From contig JBCCQA010000019.1 of the NCBI GenBank assembly GCA_039024635.1, positions 1 to 64,000 on the forward strand: a DNA stretch of 64,000 nt. Direction: 5' to 3'. The position numbers were made by a program, and so were the translations under genes. Below, piece after piece: positions 33,842 to 42,475 of the stretch; the stretch's first letter is position 1, and every line of letters begins with the position of its first letter. The notes under the pieces are model-generated. The model saw only the letters and a list, made by a program, of their open reading frames with translations. It did not search any database and was not told where the DNA came from. The stretch comes from Kuafuiihalomonas sp039024635. Its GTDB lineage: Bacteria; Myxococcota; Kuafuiibacteriia; Kuafuiibacteriales; Kuafuiibacteriaceae.

Positions 33842-35098
33842 TCAGACGTCCTTGGCCAGTCGAAAGCCCTGAAAGGCCCAGCGCTGATGGGGGTAGAAGA
33901 AGTTGCGGTAGGTGGCGCGAATGTGGCTCTGGGGGGTCGCGAAGCTCCCGCCGCGCAGAACGACCTGATTGGACATGAATTTCCCGTTGTATTCGCCCAA
34001 GGCGCCGGGCAGGGCCCGAAAACCGGGATAGGGCGCGTAGGCCGACTGGGTCAGCTCCCAAAGGTCGCCAAACAGGGCCGACAAGGCCCCGGAACCGACC
34101 GGGGCCGGGGAGCGACGCCCGGACTCCAAGAACACGCCCTCGACCGGGGTCTGGGAGGCCGCGTGCTCCCATTCGTACTCGGTGGGGAGTCGGGCACCCG
34201 ACCAACGAGCGTAGGCATCGGCTTCATAGAAGCTGACGTGCATCACGGGTTCGGTCGGGAGAAGCGGCCGCTCACCCTCGAGATGAAAAACGTGCCACCG
34301 ACCATCGAGCTTGCGCCAATAGAGGGGCGCTTTGATGCCTTGGTCCTGGACCCAGGCCCAGCCGTCGCTCAGCCAGAGCTCCGACTGCGCATAGCCATCG
34401 TCCTCGACGAAGCGAAGGTACTCTTCTGCGCTCACGGGCCGGTCTGCAAGCTCGAAGGGCACCAGGTTTTGAAGGTGAGATGGACCCTCGTTGTCGAACG
34501 CGAATGCGTCACCCCGATGGCCGAAGGGGTGAAGCCCCCCCGAAAATCGGGTGTAGCCGCATGCTTCCACCGGATTCGAGGCTTCGAGCACCCTCGTATC
34601 CTGAGGAGGAAAGGGGTGCGTGCCCAGGACGTGTTTGATGTCCATCAAGAGCAGCTCTTGATGCTGCATCTCGTGATGGAGGCCGATGACGATGCGCTGC
34701 TCGACCTCCTTCCATTGGGACTCGGGCAGGGACTCGATCAGGCTCGACACACGTTCGTCGATGGAACGGCGGTAGGTCCACACCTCCTCCAGGGGCGGTC
34801 GACACAGTGCGCCTCGCTGAGCTCGCGGCTGCCTAGCACCCATGGCTTCGTAGTAGGAGTTGAATAGGAAGGGGAAAGTGGGGTCGTGGACCCTCTCGTC
34901 CCCGAAGGGTCGCAAGACGAAGGTCTCGAAGAACCATGTGGTGTGGCCGAGGTGCCACTTCGTCGGGCTGACGTCGGCGCAAGTCTGCGTCGTCATGTCT
35001 TCCGCCGTGAGCCCTCGTGTCAGCTCCGAGGTGGTCGAGCGCACCGAATGGTAGCGGCTCATCACGCGGGAGCGTCGGAGCTCGTTGGCGGAGGTCAC
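33842..35098 (-). CDS. egtB: ergothioneine biosynthesis sulfoxide synthase EgtB
   Basis: 418 residues from GTG 35098, which overlaps the egtD stop as GTGA. N-terminal DinB-like four-helix bundle with iron ligands in WHLGHTTWFFE and LHHEMQHQELLL; C-terminal FGE-sulfatase domain (ARLPTEYEWEHAA, VLRGGSFATPQSHIRATYRNFF). It joins a thiol donor to hercynine using O2 and Fe(II). No egtA or egtC is linked, as in organisms whose EgtB takes cysteine directly; donor choice here is inferred. Confidence 0.95.
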   Translation of the reverse strand: MTSANELRRSRVMSRYHSVRSTTSELTRGLTAEDMTTQTCADVSPTKWHLGHTTWFFETFVLRPFGDERVHDPTFPFLFNSYYEAMGARQPRAQRGALCRPPLEEVWTYRRSIDERVSSLIESLPESQWKEVEQRIVIGLHHEMQHQELLLMDIKHVLGTHPFPPQDTRVLEASNPVEACGYTRFSGGLHPFGHRGDAFAFDNEGPSHLQNLVPFELADRPVSAEEYLRFVEDDGYAQSELWLSDGWAWVQDQGIKAPLYWRKLDGRWHVFHLEGERPLLPTEPVMHVSFYEADAYARWSGARLPTEYEWEHAASQTPVEGVFLESGRRSPAPVGSGALSALFGDLWELTQSAYAPYPGFRALPGALGEYNGKFMSNQVVLRGGSFATPQSHIRATYRNFFYPHQRWAFQGFRLAKDV

Positions 35099-36117
35099 GG
35101 CACGAGCTCCGTCGAGGGTGCCAGGCGAAGGACGCAGAACAGCACATCGGGGTCGGTCCATCGCTCTTCCAGGGTCCAGCCCGCCGAACGCGCGAAGTCC
35201 TCCAATCCTTCCAGTCGATACTTGTGGCTGTTCTCGGTGTGGATGCGTTCACCGTCCTCGAAGCTGAGCTGCATGTCGAGGTCTCGAATGTGCACCGCCT
35301 GCCGACGACGACTCTCCAAGTGCATTTCGATGCGCTCGAGGTCCTCGTTCCACAAGGCGACATGACGGAAAGCGTCAAGGTCGAAGTTCGCACCCAAAAC
35401 CCGATTGATATGTCGCAGGGCGTTGATGTTGAACTCTGCCGTTACGCCTTCGGGATCGTCGTAGGCTCGCACCAAGACCTCGGTATCCTTGACCAGATCG
35501 AGACCTATCATCAGCCGGTCCTCGGCATGAGCTTGGGCAGAGATGGATGCGAGGAAGGCGCGGGCGTCGCCCCTCGGGAAGTTGCCTATGTTGCCGCCTA
35601 CGAACATTCCGAAGCGAGGCTGCTGGGTCTTTTGGTGAACGATGTCCACGGCCGCTTCGTATGACGCTACCAAAAGGTCCATCCTCAGGCCTGGCATACG
35701 TTCGGTCAGCCGCTCGGCTGCTCCGACCAAGGCACTCTCGCTGATGTCGGTGGCTAGGTAGCGAACGGAGGCGTCCCGCTCCCAGGCGATTCGAACCAGA
35801 TGCTCCGTCTTCAGGCTGCTTCCGCTTCCGAGTTCGTAGAGGAGCTGGGGTCGGCGCGGAGAGTCGAGAATGGCCTGGCCGTGGGTCTTCAAGATGAGTT
35901 CTTCGGTCCGGGTGACGTAGTAGCTCGGAAGGCGACAGATCTGCTCGAACAACTCCGAACCTCTCGCGTCGTAAAAGAGAATCGGCCGAAGCTCTTTGGG
36001 ACTCTGGGAAAGGCCCTCGCGCACGATCTGGGAGACGTCTTGGCTTCGGATGCTGTTGGGAACCCGTCTGATGGCGTAGCGGTCTCCCTCCGCTCGGGGC
36101 TGATCGGATTCCCTCAT
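35095..36117 (-). CDS. egtD: histidine N-alpha-methyltransferase EgtD
   Basis: 340 residues with the family motifs RLPSYYVTRTEELIL, LLYELGSGSSLKTEHLV (SAM binding), DLVKDTEVLVRAYDDPEGV, and IHTENSHKY near the end. It trimethylates histidine to hercynine, the substrate of the next gene, egtB. ATG 36117 is used. It is divergent from the exported protein at 36257 across 139 bases; this gap is AT-richer and would hold both promoters, but no clear boxes stand out. Confidence 0.96.
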   Translation of the reverse strand: MRESDQPRAEGDRYAIRRVPNSIRSQDVSQIVREGLSQSPKELRPILFYDARGSELFEQICRLPSYYVTRTEELILKTHGQAILDSPRRPQLLYELGSGSSLKTEHLVRIAWERDASVRYLATDISESALVGAAERLTERMPGLRMDLLVASYEAAVDIVHQKTQQPRFGMFVGGNIGNFPRGDARAFLASISAQAHAEDRLMIGLDLVKDTEVLVRAYDDPEGVTAEFNINALRHINRVLGANFDLDAFRHVALWNEDLERIEMHLESRRRQAVHIRDLDMQLSFEDGERIHTENSHKYRLEGLEDFARSAGWTLEERWTDPDVLFCVLRLAPSTELVP

Positions 36118-36256
36118 TCCGCGGGGACGCTAACAACCGCTCTGAACGGCGGCAAGGCATCCATGACCACTACCTTCTTTTGGCCCATGCTCTCCCTTCT
36201 GCAAGCTGGCTTTCGAGTTCCGAATCCCTTCGGAGTGCCTTCCGGCTCGTGCTAAT

Positions 36257-36844
36257 TTGCGCCGGGTGTCGACGAGCATCCTTCTCCTTCCGCTCTTGCT
36301 TCCCGGGGTGGCGACCGAGCCTGGTGCCGGGCTGCTGGACACAGTAGGCACCCCGACGGTGGCTCACGTGGACCCGGAGTGCGACCGGCTCTTCGGGGAC
36401 GTCGAGCAGCGAGCCGAGAATGAACTGAGCCGAGCTCGGCGACTGGTCATGGTGCGGGAGGGGCCTTCCTACATCGACGTGGTCCAGACCGGAGGTTGGG
36501 ACGATCCAACCGAAATCGCCATCCGCGGGTTGAGCGTCGTGGAGACCTCAATCGGAGAGGGTACGGCCGTGATTCAGGTGCTTCCCGAGCTAGGATTCTG
36601 TGAGCCCGGAGAGTACGAGGTCCACGTGGACGATGCCATTGGATCCAGCGGTCGCATCCTTGCCGTGTTCGACTCCGTCGTCATGATCGAGCACGAGGGT
36701 GCGCTTCGCTTCTTGCGGCTCCAAGGCTCAGGTGCGCGGCCCGTCTTCAAAGTGTCTTGGCAGTCTCGCTTTGCCGTGGTCGCTCCGACCAAGAGTGCGG
36801 GCCCCTCTCGCGCGGCCAAGTCCCGACGTCGTCGGAAGCAGTGA
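36257..36844 (+). CDS. exported protein of unknown function
   Basis: 195 residues or slightly fewer. A signal-like hydrophobic start (STSILLLPLLLPGVA) is followed by a beta-rich domain (IDVVQTGGWDDPTEIAI, VLPELGFCEPGEYEVHVDD) and a basic C-terminus ending KSRRRRKQ. The start is TTG 36257 or GTG 36266; neither has a clear ribosome-binding site. No family recognised. The SpoU methyltransferase gene follows at once. Confidence 0.6.
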   Translation: MRRVSTSILLLPLLLPGVATEPGAGLLDTVGTPTVAHVDPECDRLFGDVEQRAENELSRARRLVMVREGPSYIDVVQTGGWDDPTEIAIRGLSVVETSIGEGTAVIQVLPELGFCEPGEYEVHVDDAIGSSGRILAVFDSVVMIEHEGALRFLRLQGSGARPVFKVSWQSRFAVVAPTKSAGPSRAAKSRRRRKQ

Positions 36845-36848
36845 GTCC

Positions 36849-37580
36849 TTGCCTCGGCCCAGGCCTTTGCGACTGCACGGTCACCATGCCGTTCTCGCCG
36901 TCTTGGAGCGTCGGCCCGAGGCCGTGGAGCGCCTCTTTCTGACCAAGGAGCGGGCGCGGGGCCTTGGAGAACTGCTCAAACGAATGGCCAGGGCGCGCCG
37001 AAGCTACCGTGTTCTTCCCGAAGACGAACTTCAGGACTTGGCCAAGAGTCCTCATCACGAGGGCTTGGTGGCCGACGTGATGGACAAGCCAGCAGCGGAT
37101 GACTCCGCCCTGTTCGCACACGGCCGACCTGTGATGGCCTTGGATCGGGTCGAGAACCCCAACAACTTGGGTGCGGTCTGCAGAAGCTGTGCTCACTTCG
37201 GAGCTGGGCTTCTGACCCGGGGCGGGCCGGTCCGCCTTCAAGGCGCTGCCGCCCGGGTGGCCCAAGGGGGGGCGGAAGTCGTGGCCCACCGACGGGTCGA
37301 TGCCTGGGGTCCGGTACTCCGTCGCGCTCGTCGATCCGGCTACGTGTGCTGGGCTCTGGATGGCAGCTCGGAGAAGGATCTGTTCGCAGCCGCCGTTCCA
37401 CAGCGTGTGCTCTGGATCGTGGGCAACGAGAAGGAAGGCGTATCCGAGGAGGGATTGAAGCTGTCGGACGCGGTCTTCCGTCTGGGCGGTACGGGCGGGG
37501 TCGAAAGCCTCAACGCGTCCGTGGCGGCGGGAGTCGCGCTGGCCCTCCATCGCCGAGCGTGGACTAGGTCCATCGATTGA
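36849..37580 (+). CDS. SpoU/TrmH-family RNA 2'-O-methyltransferase
   Basis: About 243 residues. N-terminal substrate-binding domain (LRLHGHHAVLAVLERRPEAV), then the SPOUT knot: MALDRVENPNNLGAVCRSC (motif 1), LWIVGNEKEGVSE (motif 2) and GGVESLNASVAAGVALA (motif 3). It methylates a ribose 2'-OH in rRNA or tRNA. The frame is open far upstream into the previous gene; TTG 36849 is chosen because the canonical fold starts just after, but the start is uncertain. Convergent with the CarH-like gene. Confidence 0.85.
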   Translation: MPRPRPLRLHGHHAVLAVLERRPEAVERLFLTKERARGLGELLKRMARARRSYRVLPEDELQDLAKSPHHEGLVADVMDKPAADDSALFAHGRPVMALDRVENPNNLGAVCRSCAHFGAGLLTRGGPVRLQGAAARVAQGGAEVVAHRRVDAWGPVLRRARRSGYVCWALDGSSEKDLFAAAVPQRVLWIVGNEKEGVSEEGLKLSDAVFRLGGTGGVESLNASVAAGVALALHRRAWTRSID

Positions 37581-37604
37581 CCGCCCAGAGGGGCCCGAGG
37601 GCGC

Positions 37605-38498
37605 TCAGGATGGCGCCGCGACGTCGAGGGCCTGGCGGAAGCGCGCGTAGTGGTGCATCCGCAGACCGTAGGGCACGGGATCGGGCCATGAGCCCTTGCC
37701 GCCCATGATCAGCAAGGACCCCGATTGCTGGATCGGCGCCCACAGCTTCTCTACCAGATCCGTCAAGATCTCGGTCCGGCTCGTCTCGGAGGCGGACACG
37801 ACCACCACTCGAGGCTTTCGGACGTGGAGGAGGGAGACAATTTCTGCCGTGGGAAGGCTGACCGTCATCGAACGGGTCGTCCAGCCGGCCTCTCGCGCGC
37901 ACAGCTCGGCCAGAAGCACGCCGAAGGTGTGGGTCTCGCCGTCCGGGAGGCAAAGTAAGCACTCGGGCTTGTTGGCGCTCGGGGGCAGGGTTTCGATGGT
38001 CCGGATCAGAGCCCGAGATAGGCGCTCGCTCGCTGAGTGCTCGTCGGCAATGCTCATCGTGCCGTTGGCCCAGCGGAGCCCGATGGCGTCCAGCACGAGA
38101 CTGAGGCGATCCGCTACGCGAAACCATGCGCCTTCTCGGCTCCGAAGCGCGTACAGCTCCGATAGGACGCTGTACTCGTCGGAAGCGCTCTGGAGCAGGT
38201 CGACCCAGTGGTCGATGAACTCCTTCGGCGGCTCACGATGGGATTGGAGCAGGGCTTCGACCTGGGAACGGGAGAAACGACGGTGGCCTCCTGCCGTCCT
38301 TACGCATTCCAGCAGCCCCTCATCTGCCCAGCGTTTCACAGTTGACGGTCCGACACCCAAGCGTCGAGCCGCGTCTCGCGTCGTCAGAAGACTTTCGTTT
38401 GCTTCGCCCACGGAGGGACTGTGCAGAGACTTTCGCCCGCGGCCAAGAGGTAGAACGAATTTTTCCGCGTATTTCCACCTACTCCGCCCAGAATTCAT
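37605..38498 (-). CDS. CarH-like MerR-type regulator with B12-binding domain
   Basis: 297 residues. MerR-type HTH at about 37-80 (TTRDAARRLGVGPSTVKRW, TAGGHRRFSRSQVEALL). The C-terminal part matches B12-binding photoreceptors: a four-helix bundle with the W-x9-EH motif (Trp 143, Glu 153, His 154 in RWANGTMSIADEHSAS) and a Rossmann domain with PDGETHTFG, whose His 190 is the expected lower cobalt ligand (E/D-x-H-x-x-G). In CarH this makes adenosylcobalamin-bound tetramers that light breaks apart. Here it could repress its own or the divergent act operon in the dark. The start is uncertain: ATG 38498 has no Shine-Dalgarno; GTG 38411 is an alternative. Confidence 0.82.
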   Translation of the reverse strand: MNSGRSRWKYAEKFVLPLGRGRKSLHSPSVGEANESLLTTRDAARRLGVGPSTVKRWADEGLLECVRTAGGHRRFSRSQVEALLQSHREPPKEFIDHWVDLLQSASDEYSVLSELYALRSREGAWFRVADRLSLVLDAIGLRWANGTMSIADEHSASERLSRALIRTIETLPPSANKPECLLCLPDGETHTFGVLLAELCAREAGWTTRSMTVSLPTAEIVSLLHVRKPRVVVVSASETSRTEILTDLVEKLWAPIQQSGSLLIMGGKGSWPDPVPYGLRMHHYARFRQALDVAAPS

Positions 38499-38846
38499 CT
38501 AAGGGTTGACGGTGGCGTCGCAAAAATCTCGCAGGTCGGAAGACATGACGCATACGGCAGCTTTTGTCCAAGCACGGGTAAGTCGACGGCCTCGAACCCC
38601 CGTCCGCCTGACGTGGGTGGGCTCGACCGATGGCAACTTGGAAGCACTCTGCGCGCGCGACCTCGGGCCCCTTCAGCACCGTCGGACGGGAGCGCCTCGA
38701 CGCTTCCGCTCTCCGCTCCGCCGAGACGACCCGAAAAGCTCATCCTGGGCCTCGAAGGGCGGCCCAAAAGGCTCTTTATCTAGGCAGAGGAAAGGGCTAG
38801 GTCTCCGCGCGTCGAAGTTGCTTCGACGAGAGGAACACGAAGTCAG
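38499..38846. other. 348-base intergenic region upstream of actA
   Basis: The divergent control region between the CarH-like gene and the act operon. No gene is visible. A TATCTA-like box lies near 38776-38782 (tttatctagg), but there is no convincing -35. The hairpin at 38810-38828 is the clearest structure. The region is the natural place to look for a CarH operator. Confidence 0.5.
38810..38828 (+). promoter_or_regulatory. hairpin CGTCGAAG-TTG-CTTCGACG upstream of actA
   Basis: An 8-bp perfect stem with a three-base loop lies 18 bases before the actA ATG, immediately ahead of the AGAGGAA ribosome-binding site (about 38829-38836). Architecture resembles the nhaA hairpin. A role in mRNA stability or operator binding is inferred. 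Confidence 0.4.
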
Positions 38847-39500
38847 ATGGCACAAATCTTCCCGCGAAGTGCCAACGCGTTGGTTCGCGTCAGCATCGCG
38901 GTGGTGGTCCTGGTGGTGGCGAGCATCGTCGTGCTCGCCTACGCCATCAACTCCAGCGGTTACATCACGCGTCAGGACCTGATCCGCCACCAGGATGTGC
39001 CGTTCAGCCATCGGCACCACGTGCAGTCGATGGGGATCGACTGCCGGTACTGCCACTGGATGGCCGAAGAAGGCCACTATGCAGGCATTCCGCCCACCCA
39101 CACCTGTATGACCTGTCACTCCCAAATATGGCCCGAGTCGCCCATGCTGGAGCCGGTTCGAAACAGCTATGCGAAGGACGAGCCGCTGGTCTGGAACAAG
39201 GTCCATGACCTCCCGGACTACGTCTACTTCAACCACAGCATCCACCTGAAGAATGGAATCGGCTGCACGAGCTGTCATGGCCAAGTGCAGAACATGGCTC
39301 TCGTGTGGCAGGAGAATTCGCTCCATATGAGCTGGTGCCTGGAGTGCCACCGTAACCCAGAGAAATTCATTCGCCCCAAGAGCGAGATCTACAACATGAC
39401 GTGGGATCCTAGCCCAGCCGAGCAAGCCGAGCTCGGGCCAGAGCTGGTGGAGGAGTACGACGTCGCAACGCAGGACCACTGCTACACGTGTCACCGATGA
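38847..39500 (+). CDS. actA: alternative complex III pentaheme cytochrome c, ActA
   Basis: 217 residues. One N-terminal membrane helix (VRVSIAVVVLVVASIVVLAYA) and five CxxCH heme sites: CRYCH, CMTCH, CTSCH, CLECH and CYTCH. This is the pentaheme subunit of alternative complex III, which carries electrons from quinol oxidation at the outer face of the inner membrane. The last CxxCH ends at the stop, and ActB overlaps it by four bases (ATGA). Confidence 0.95.
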   Translation: MAQIFPRSANALVRVSIAVVVLVVASIVVLAYAINSSGYITRQDLIRHQDVPFSHRHHVQSMGIDCRYCHWMAEEGHYAGIPPTHTCMTCHSQIWPESPMLEPVRNSYAKDEPLVWNKVHDLPDYVYFNHSIHLKNGIGCTSCHGQVQNMALVWQENSLHMSWCLECHRNPEKFIRPKSEIYNMTWDPSPAEQAELGPELVEEYDVATQDHCYTCHR

Positions 39501-42475
39501 GCGGAACCGACTTGGACATCGCCACGCTGCGCGCTCGTCTCGAGGCCGACGACGGCCCCGACCGCTGGACGAGCCTGGATAATTTGGCGCGGACCCCAGA
39601 ATTCGAATCCTGGGCCAGCTCCGAATTCCCGAGTGCTTGGGAGGAAGCGAGGCTCTCCGACGTCAAGCGTCGAGATTTCTTGAAGATCATGGGCGCCTCC
39701 ATGGGTCTCGCTGGGCTCACCAGCGCCTGCGTCCGGCAGCCGGAAGAGAAAATCTACGCTTACGTCCGCCAGCCCGAGGAGCTGCTCCCAGGGGTGCCGC
39801 TCCACTACGCCAGCGCGATCGAGCGGGCGGGCTACGGAACCGGGGTCTTGGTCGAGACCCACATGTATCGGCCGACCCACCTCGCCGGAAATCCGGACCA
39901 CCCCGATAGTCGGGGAGGGACCGATCCTCAGGTGCAGGCCAGCGTGCTCGGGGTATGGGACCCGGACCGCTCCCAGAACATCGTCGATCGGGGCAACACG
40001 TCCTCTTGGTCCCAGTTCGTGGTCGAGGTGGCCGAGCTCCTTCCCGCCCTCGCCCGAAGCGGCGGCCAAGGCCTTCGCGTTCTGACGGGGGCCGTGGGGT
40101 CGCCTTTGCTGGCCGAGCACATCGAGCGCTTCCTCTCTGTCTTCCCGGAAGCACGGTGGCATCAGTGGGAGGCCGCTTCCCGCTGGAATGCCCACGCGGG
40201 CGCCAAGATGGCCTTCGGTGACGTCCTGGAGGCCCGCTACGAGCTCAGCGACGCGAAGACCGTTTTCGCTCTCGACGCCGACTTCCTCGGCAACATGCCC
40301 GGGGCCATTCGCCACGAGAAGGACCTGATGGGTCAGCGCAACGACTTTGATCGAGTCGACGAGTGGGCCCGCATCTACGTGGCCGAGCCCTCGCCGACCC
40401 CGGTCGGCGCGGTCGCCGACCATCGCGTTCGCATCCGAGCATCGGCGGTGGGGGCGCTTCTGGGCGCCGTGGCCGAGGCCCTCGGGATCGACGTGCAGGG
40501 TCCCAAGGACGAGGGCCACGGCGACTTCGTGAAGGCCGTGGTCGACGACCTACGCGAGGCCGGACCGCGGGGCGTGGTCATTGTCGGCGACGACCAGCCA
40601 GCCGAGGTTCACGCCTTGGCCTTTGCCATCAACGATCGACTGGGGGCCATCGGCCGGACCGTGAAGATGAGCGATCCGGTCCTCCACCGTCCCGAAGACC
40701 ATCAAGCCTCCCTCGCTCAGCTGTCGGAGGACATGGACGCCGAGAAGGTCGACATCCTGCTCATGCTCGGCGTCAATCCGCTCTTCGACGCGCCTGCGGA
40801 CTCGACGTTCAGAGGTGCCTTCGAGAAGGTCGGACTGCGCGTCCACGTGGGCGAATACATCGACGAGACGGCGGAACTGAGCCACTGGCACGTCCCTCGT
40901 CACCACTACCTGGAGTCCTGGGGCGACTGCCGGGCCGTGGACGGCACGGTGAGCATCGTGCAGCCGACGATGAAGCCCCTCTACGCTTCGAAGTCCTTCG
41001 GTGATGTATTGGATCTGTTCCTGGGAAAGAATAACGTGGGGGACCATGAGCGCCTCCTCGCCAGCTACGAGGCCAAGCTCGGGAAGAAGGAAATGGCCGG
41101 GGTCTGGAACAAGGCTCTCCATGCCGGCGTCCTCGCTGGGTCCGCTCGCCCGCCTCGACAGCCCAGCTTGCAGACCCGTAAGTTTACCGTGCCCGAGCCT
41201 AGCAAGGGCCTCGAGATCGACTTCGACGCGGATCCGAACGTCTTCGACGGCCGCTACGCCAACAATGCCTGGCTGCAGGAGCTCCCGAGGCCTCTGAGCA
41301 AGATCACCTGGGACAACGCGGCCTACGTCAGTCCTACCACGGCCGACGCCCTCGGCCTGAAGCCGATGGATCTCGTGGAGCTCGAGGTGGATGGCCGGGT
41401 GCTCGAAGTCGCGGCGTGGATCCTCCCCGGACAGGCGGACGAAGTCGTGACGCTGCACTACGGACTGGGTCGCCGGATAGGCGGCACGGTGGCGCGGGAC
41501 ACGGGCTTCGACGCCTTCAAGCTTCGTACGGCGGCGCATTCCAGCTTCGGGCCGGTCGAGGTCCGAAAGCGGGAGGGCCGCTATCCGATCGCTTGCGTGC
41601 AAGACCACTTTCACATGGAGGGACGGTCCATCGTTCGGTCGAGCACGGTGGAACGCTTCAAGAAAGATCCGGCCTTCGCCAAAAAAGCGGACCACGTGAA
41701 GATGCTCACGCTGTGGGAGCCCTATGAATACAAGGGCCACAAGTGGGGCATGACCATCAATCTGTCCTCTTGCACCGGATGCAACACCTGCATTGTGGCC
41801 TGCCAGTCTGAGAACAACATCTCGGTGGTGGGCAAGGACGAGGTCTACCGGGGCCGAGAGATGCACTGGGTGAGGATCGACCGCTACTTCGACGGTAGCC
41901 TCGACGATCCGAACATCAGCTTTCAGCCTCTATCCTGCGTTATGTGCGAGAACGCGCCCTGCGAGACGGTCTGCCCGGTCAACGCAACCGTACACGGGCC
42001 CGAGGGGCTCAACCAGATGGTCTACAACCGCTGCGTCGGCACGCGGTATTGCTCGAACAACTGCCCTTACAAGGTGCGGCGCTTCAACTTCCGCCTCTAC
42101 TCAGACTACGAAACCGAGAGCCTCAAGGGACAAAAGAACCCGGACGTGACGGTTCGCAGCCGGGGTGTGATGGAGAAGTGCACCTACTGCGTGCAGCGGC
42201 TCAATCGGGCCAAGATCCAGGCCGAGGTCCACGGGGACGGTAAGCTGCCGACGGACAGCGTCAAGGTGGCCTGCCAGGACGCGTGTCCGAGTGGTGCCAT
42301 CGTGTTCGGGGACCTCAACGATCCGGAGAGTCAGGTCGCGAAGAACTACAAGCACCCCACGAACTACTCGCCCTTGAAGGAGCTCAACACCAAACCCCGC
42401 ACGACCTACCTGGCTCGTGTGACGAACACGAACGCCAAGCTCGGCGGCGCGGAGGTCGATCCCCATGAGCACTGA
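39497..42475 (+). CDS. actB: alternative complex III iron-sulfur subunit ActB
   Basis: 992 residues, start ATG 39497 overlapping the actA stop. A twin-arginine signal (KRRDFLKIMGASMG, residues 57-78) exports it. The large middle is a molybdopterin-oxidoreductase-like domain, which in ActB does not carry the cofactor. The C-terminal 190 residues hold the ferredoxin-type clusters (CTGCNTCIVACQ, CVMCENAPCETVC, CSNNC, CTYC...CQDACPSG). A fused B1-B2 layout like this is typical of ActB. It relays electrons between ActC and the cytochromes. Confidence 0.94.
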   Translation: MSGTDLDIATLRARLEADDGPDRWTSLDNLARTPEFESWASSEFPSAWEEARLSDVKRRDFLKIMGASMGLAGLTSACVRQPEEKIYAYVRQPEELLPGVPLHYASAIERAGYGTGVLVETHMYRPTHLAGNPDHPDSRGGTDPQVQASVLGVWDPDRSQNIVDRGNTSSWSQFVVEVAELLPALARSGGQGLRVLTGAVGSPLLAEHIERFLSVFPEARWHQWEAASRWNAHAGAKMAFGDVLEARYELSDAKTVFALDADFLGNMPGAIRHEKDLMGQRNDFDRVDEWARIYVAEPSPTPVGAVADHRVRIRASAVGALLGAVAEALGIDVQGPKDEGHGDFVKAVVDDLREAGPRGVVIVGDDQPAEVHALAFAINDRLGAIGRTVKMSDPVLHRPEDHQASLAQLSEDMDAEKVDILLMLGVNPLFDAPADSTFRGAFEKVGLRVHVGEYIDETAELSHWHVPRHHYLESWGDCRAVDGTVSIVQPTMKPLYASKSFGDVLDLFLGKNNVGDHERLLASYEAKLGKKEMAGVWNKALHAGVLAGSARPPRQPSLQTRKFTVPEPSKGLEIDFDADPNVFDGRYANNAWLQELPRPLSKITWDNAAYVSPTTADALGLKPMDLVELEVDGRVLEVAAWILPGQADEVVTLHYGLGRRIGGTVARDTGFDAFKLRTAAHSSFGPVEVRKREGRYPIACVQDHFHMEGRSIVRSSTVERFKKDPAFAKKADHVKMLTLWEPYEYKGHKWGMTINLSSCTGCNTCIVACQSENNISVVGKDEVYRGREMHWVRIDRYFDGSLDDPNISFQPLSCVMCENAPCETVCPVNATVHGPEGLNQMVYNRCVGTRYCSNNCPYKVRRFNFRLYSDYETESLKGQKNPDVTVRSRGVMEKCTYCVQRLNRAKIQAEVHGDGKLPTDSVKVACQDACPSGAIVFGDLNDPESQVAKNYKHPTNYSPLKELNTKPRTTYLARVTNTNAKLGGAEVDPHEH

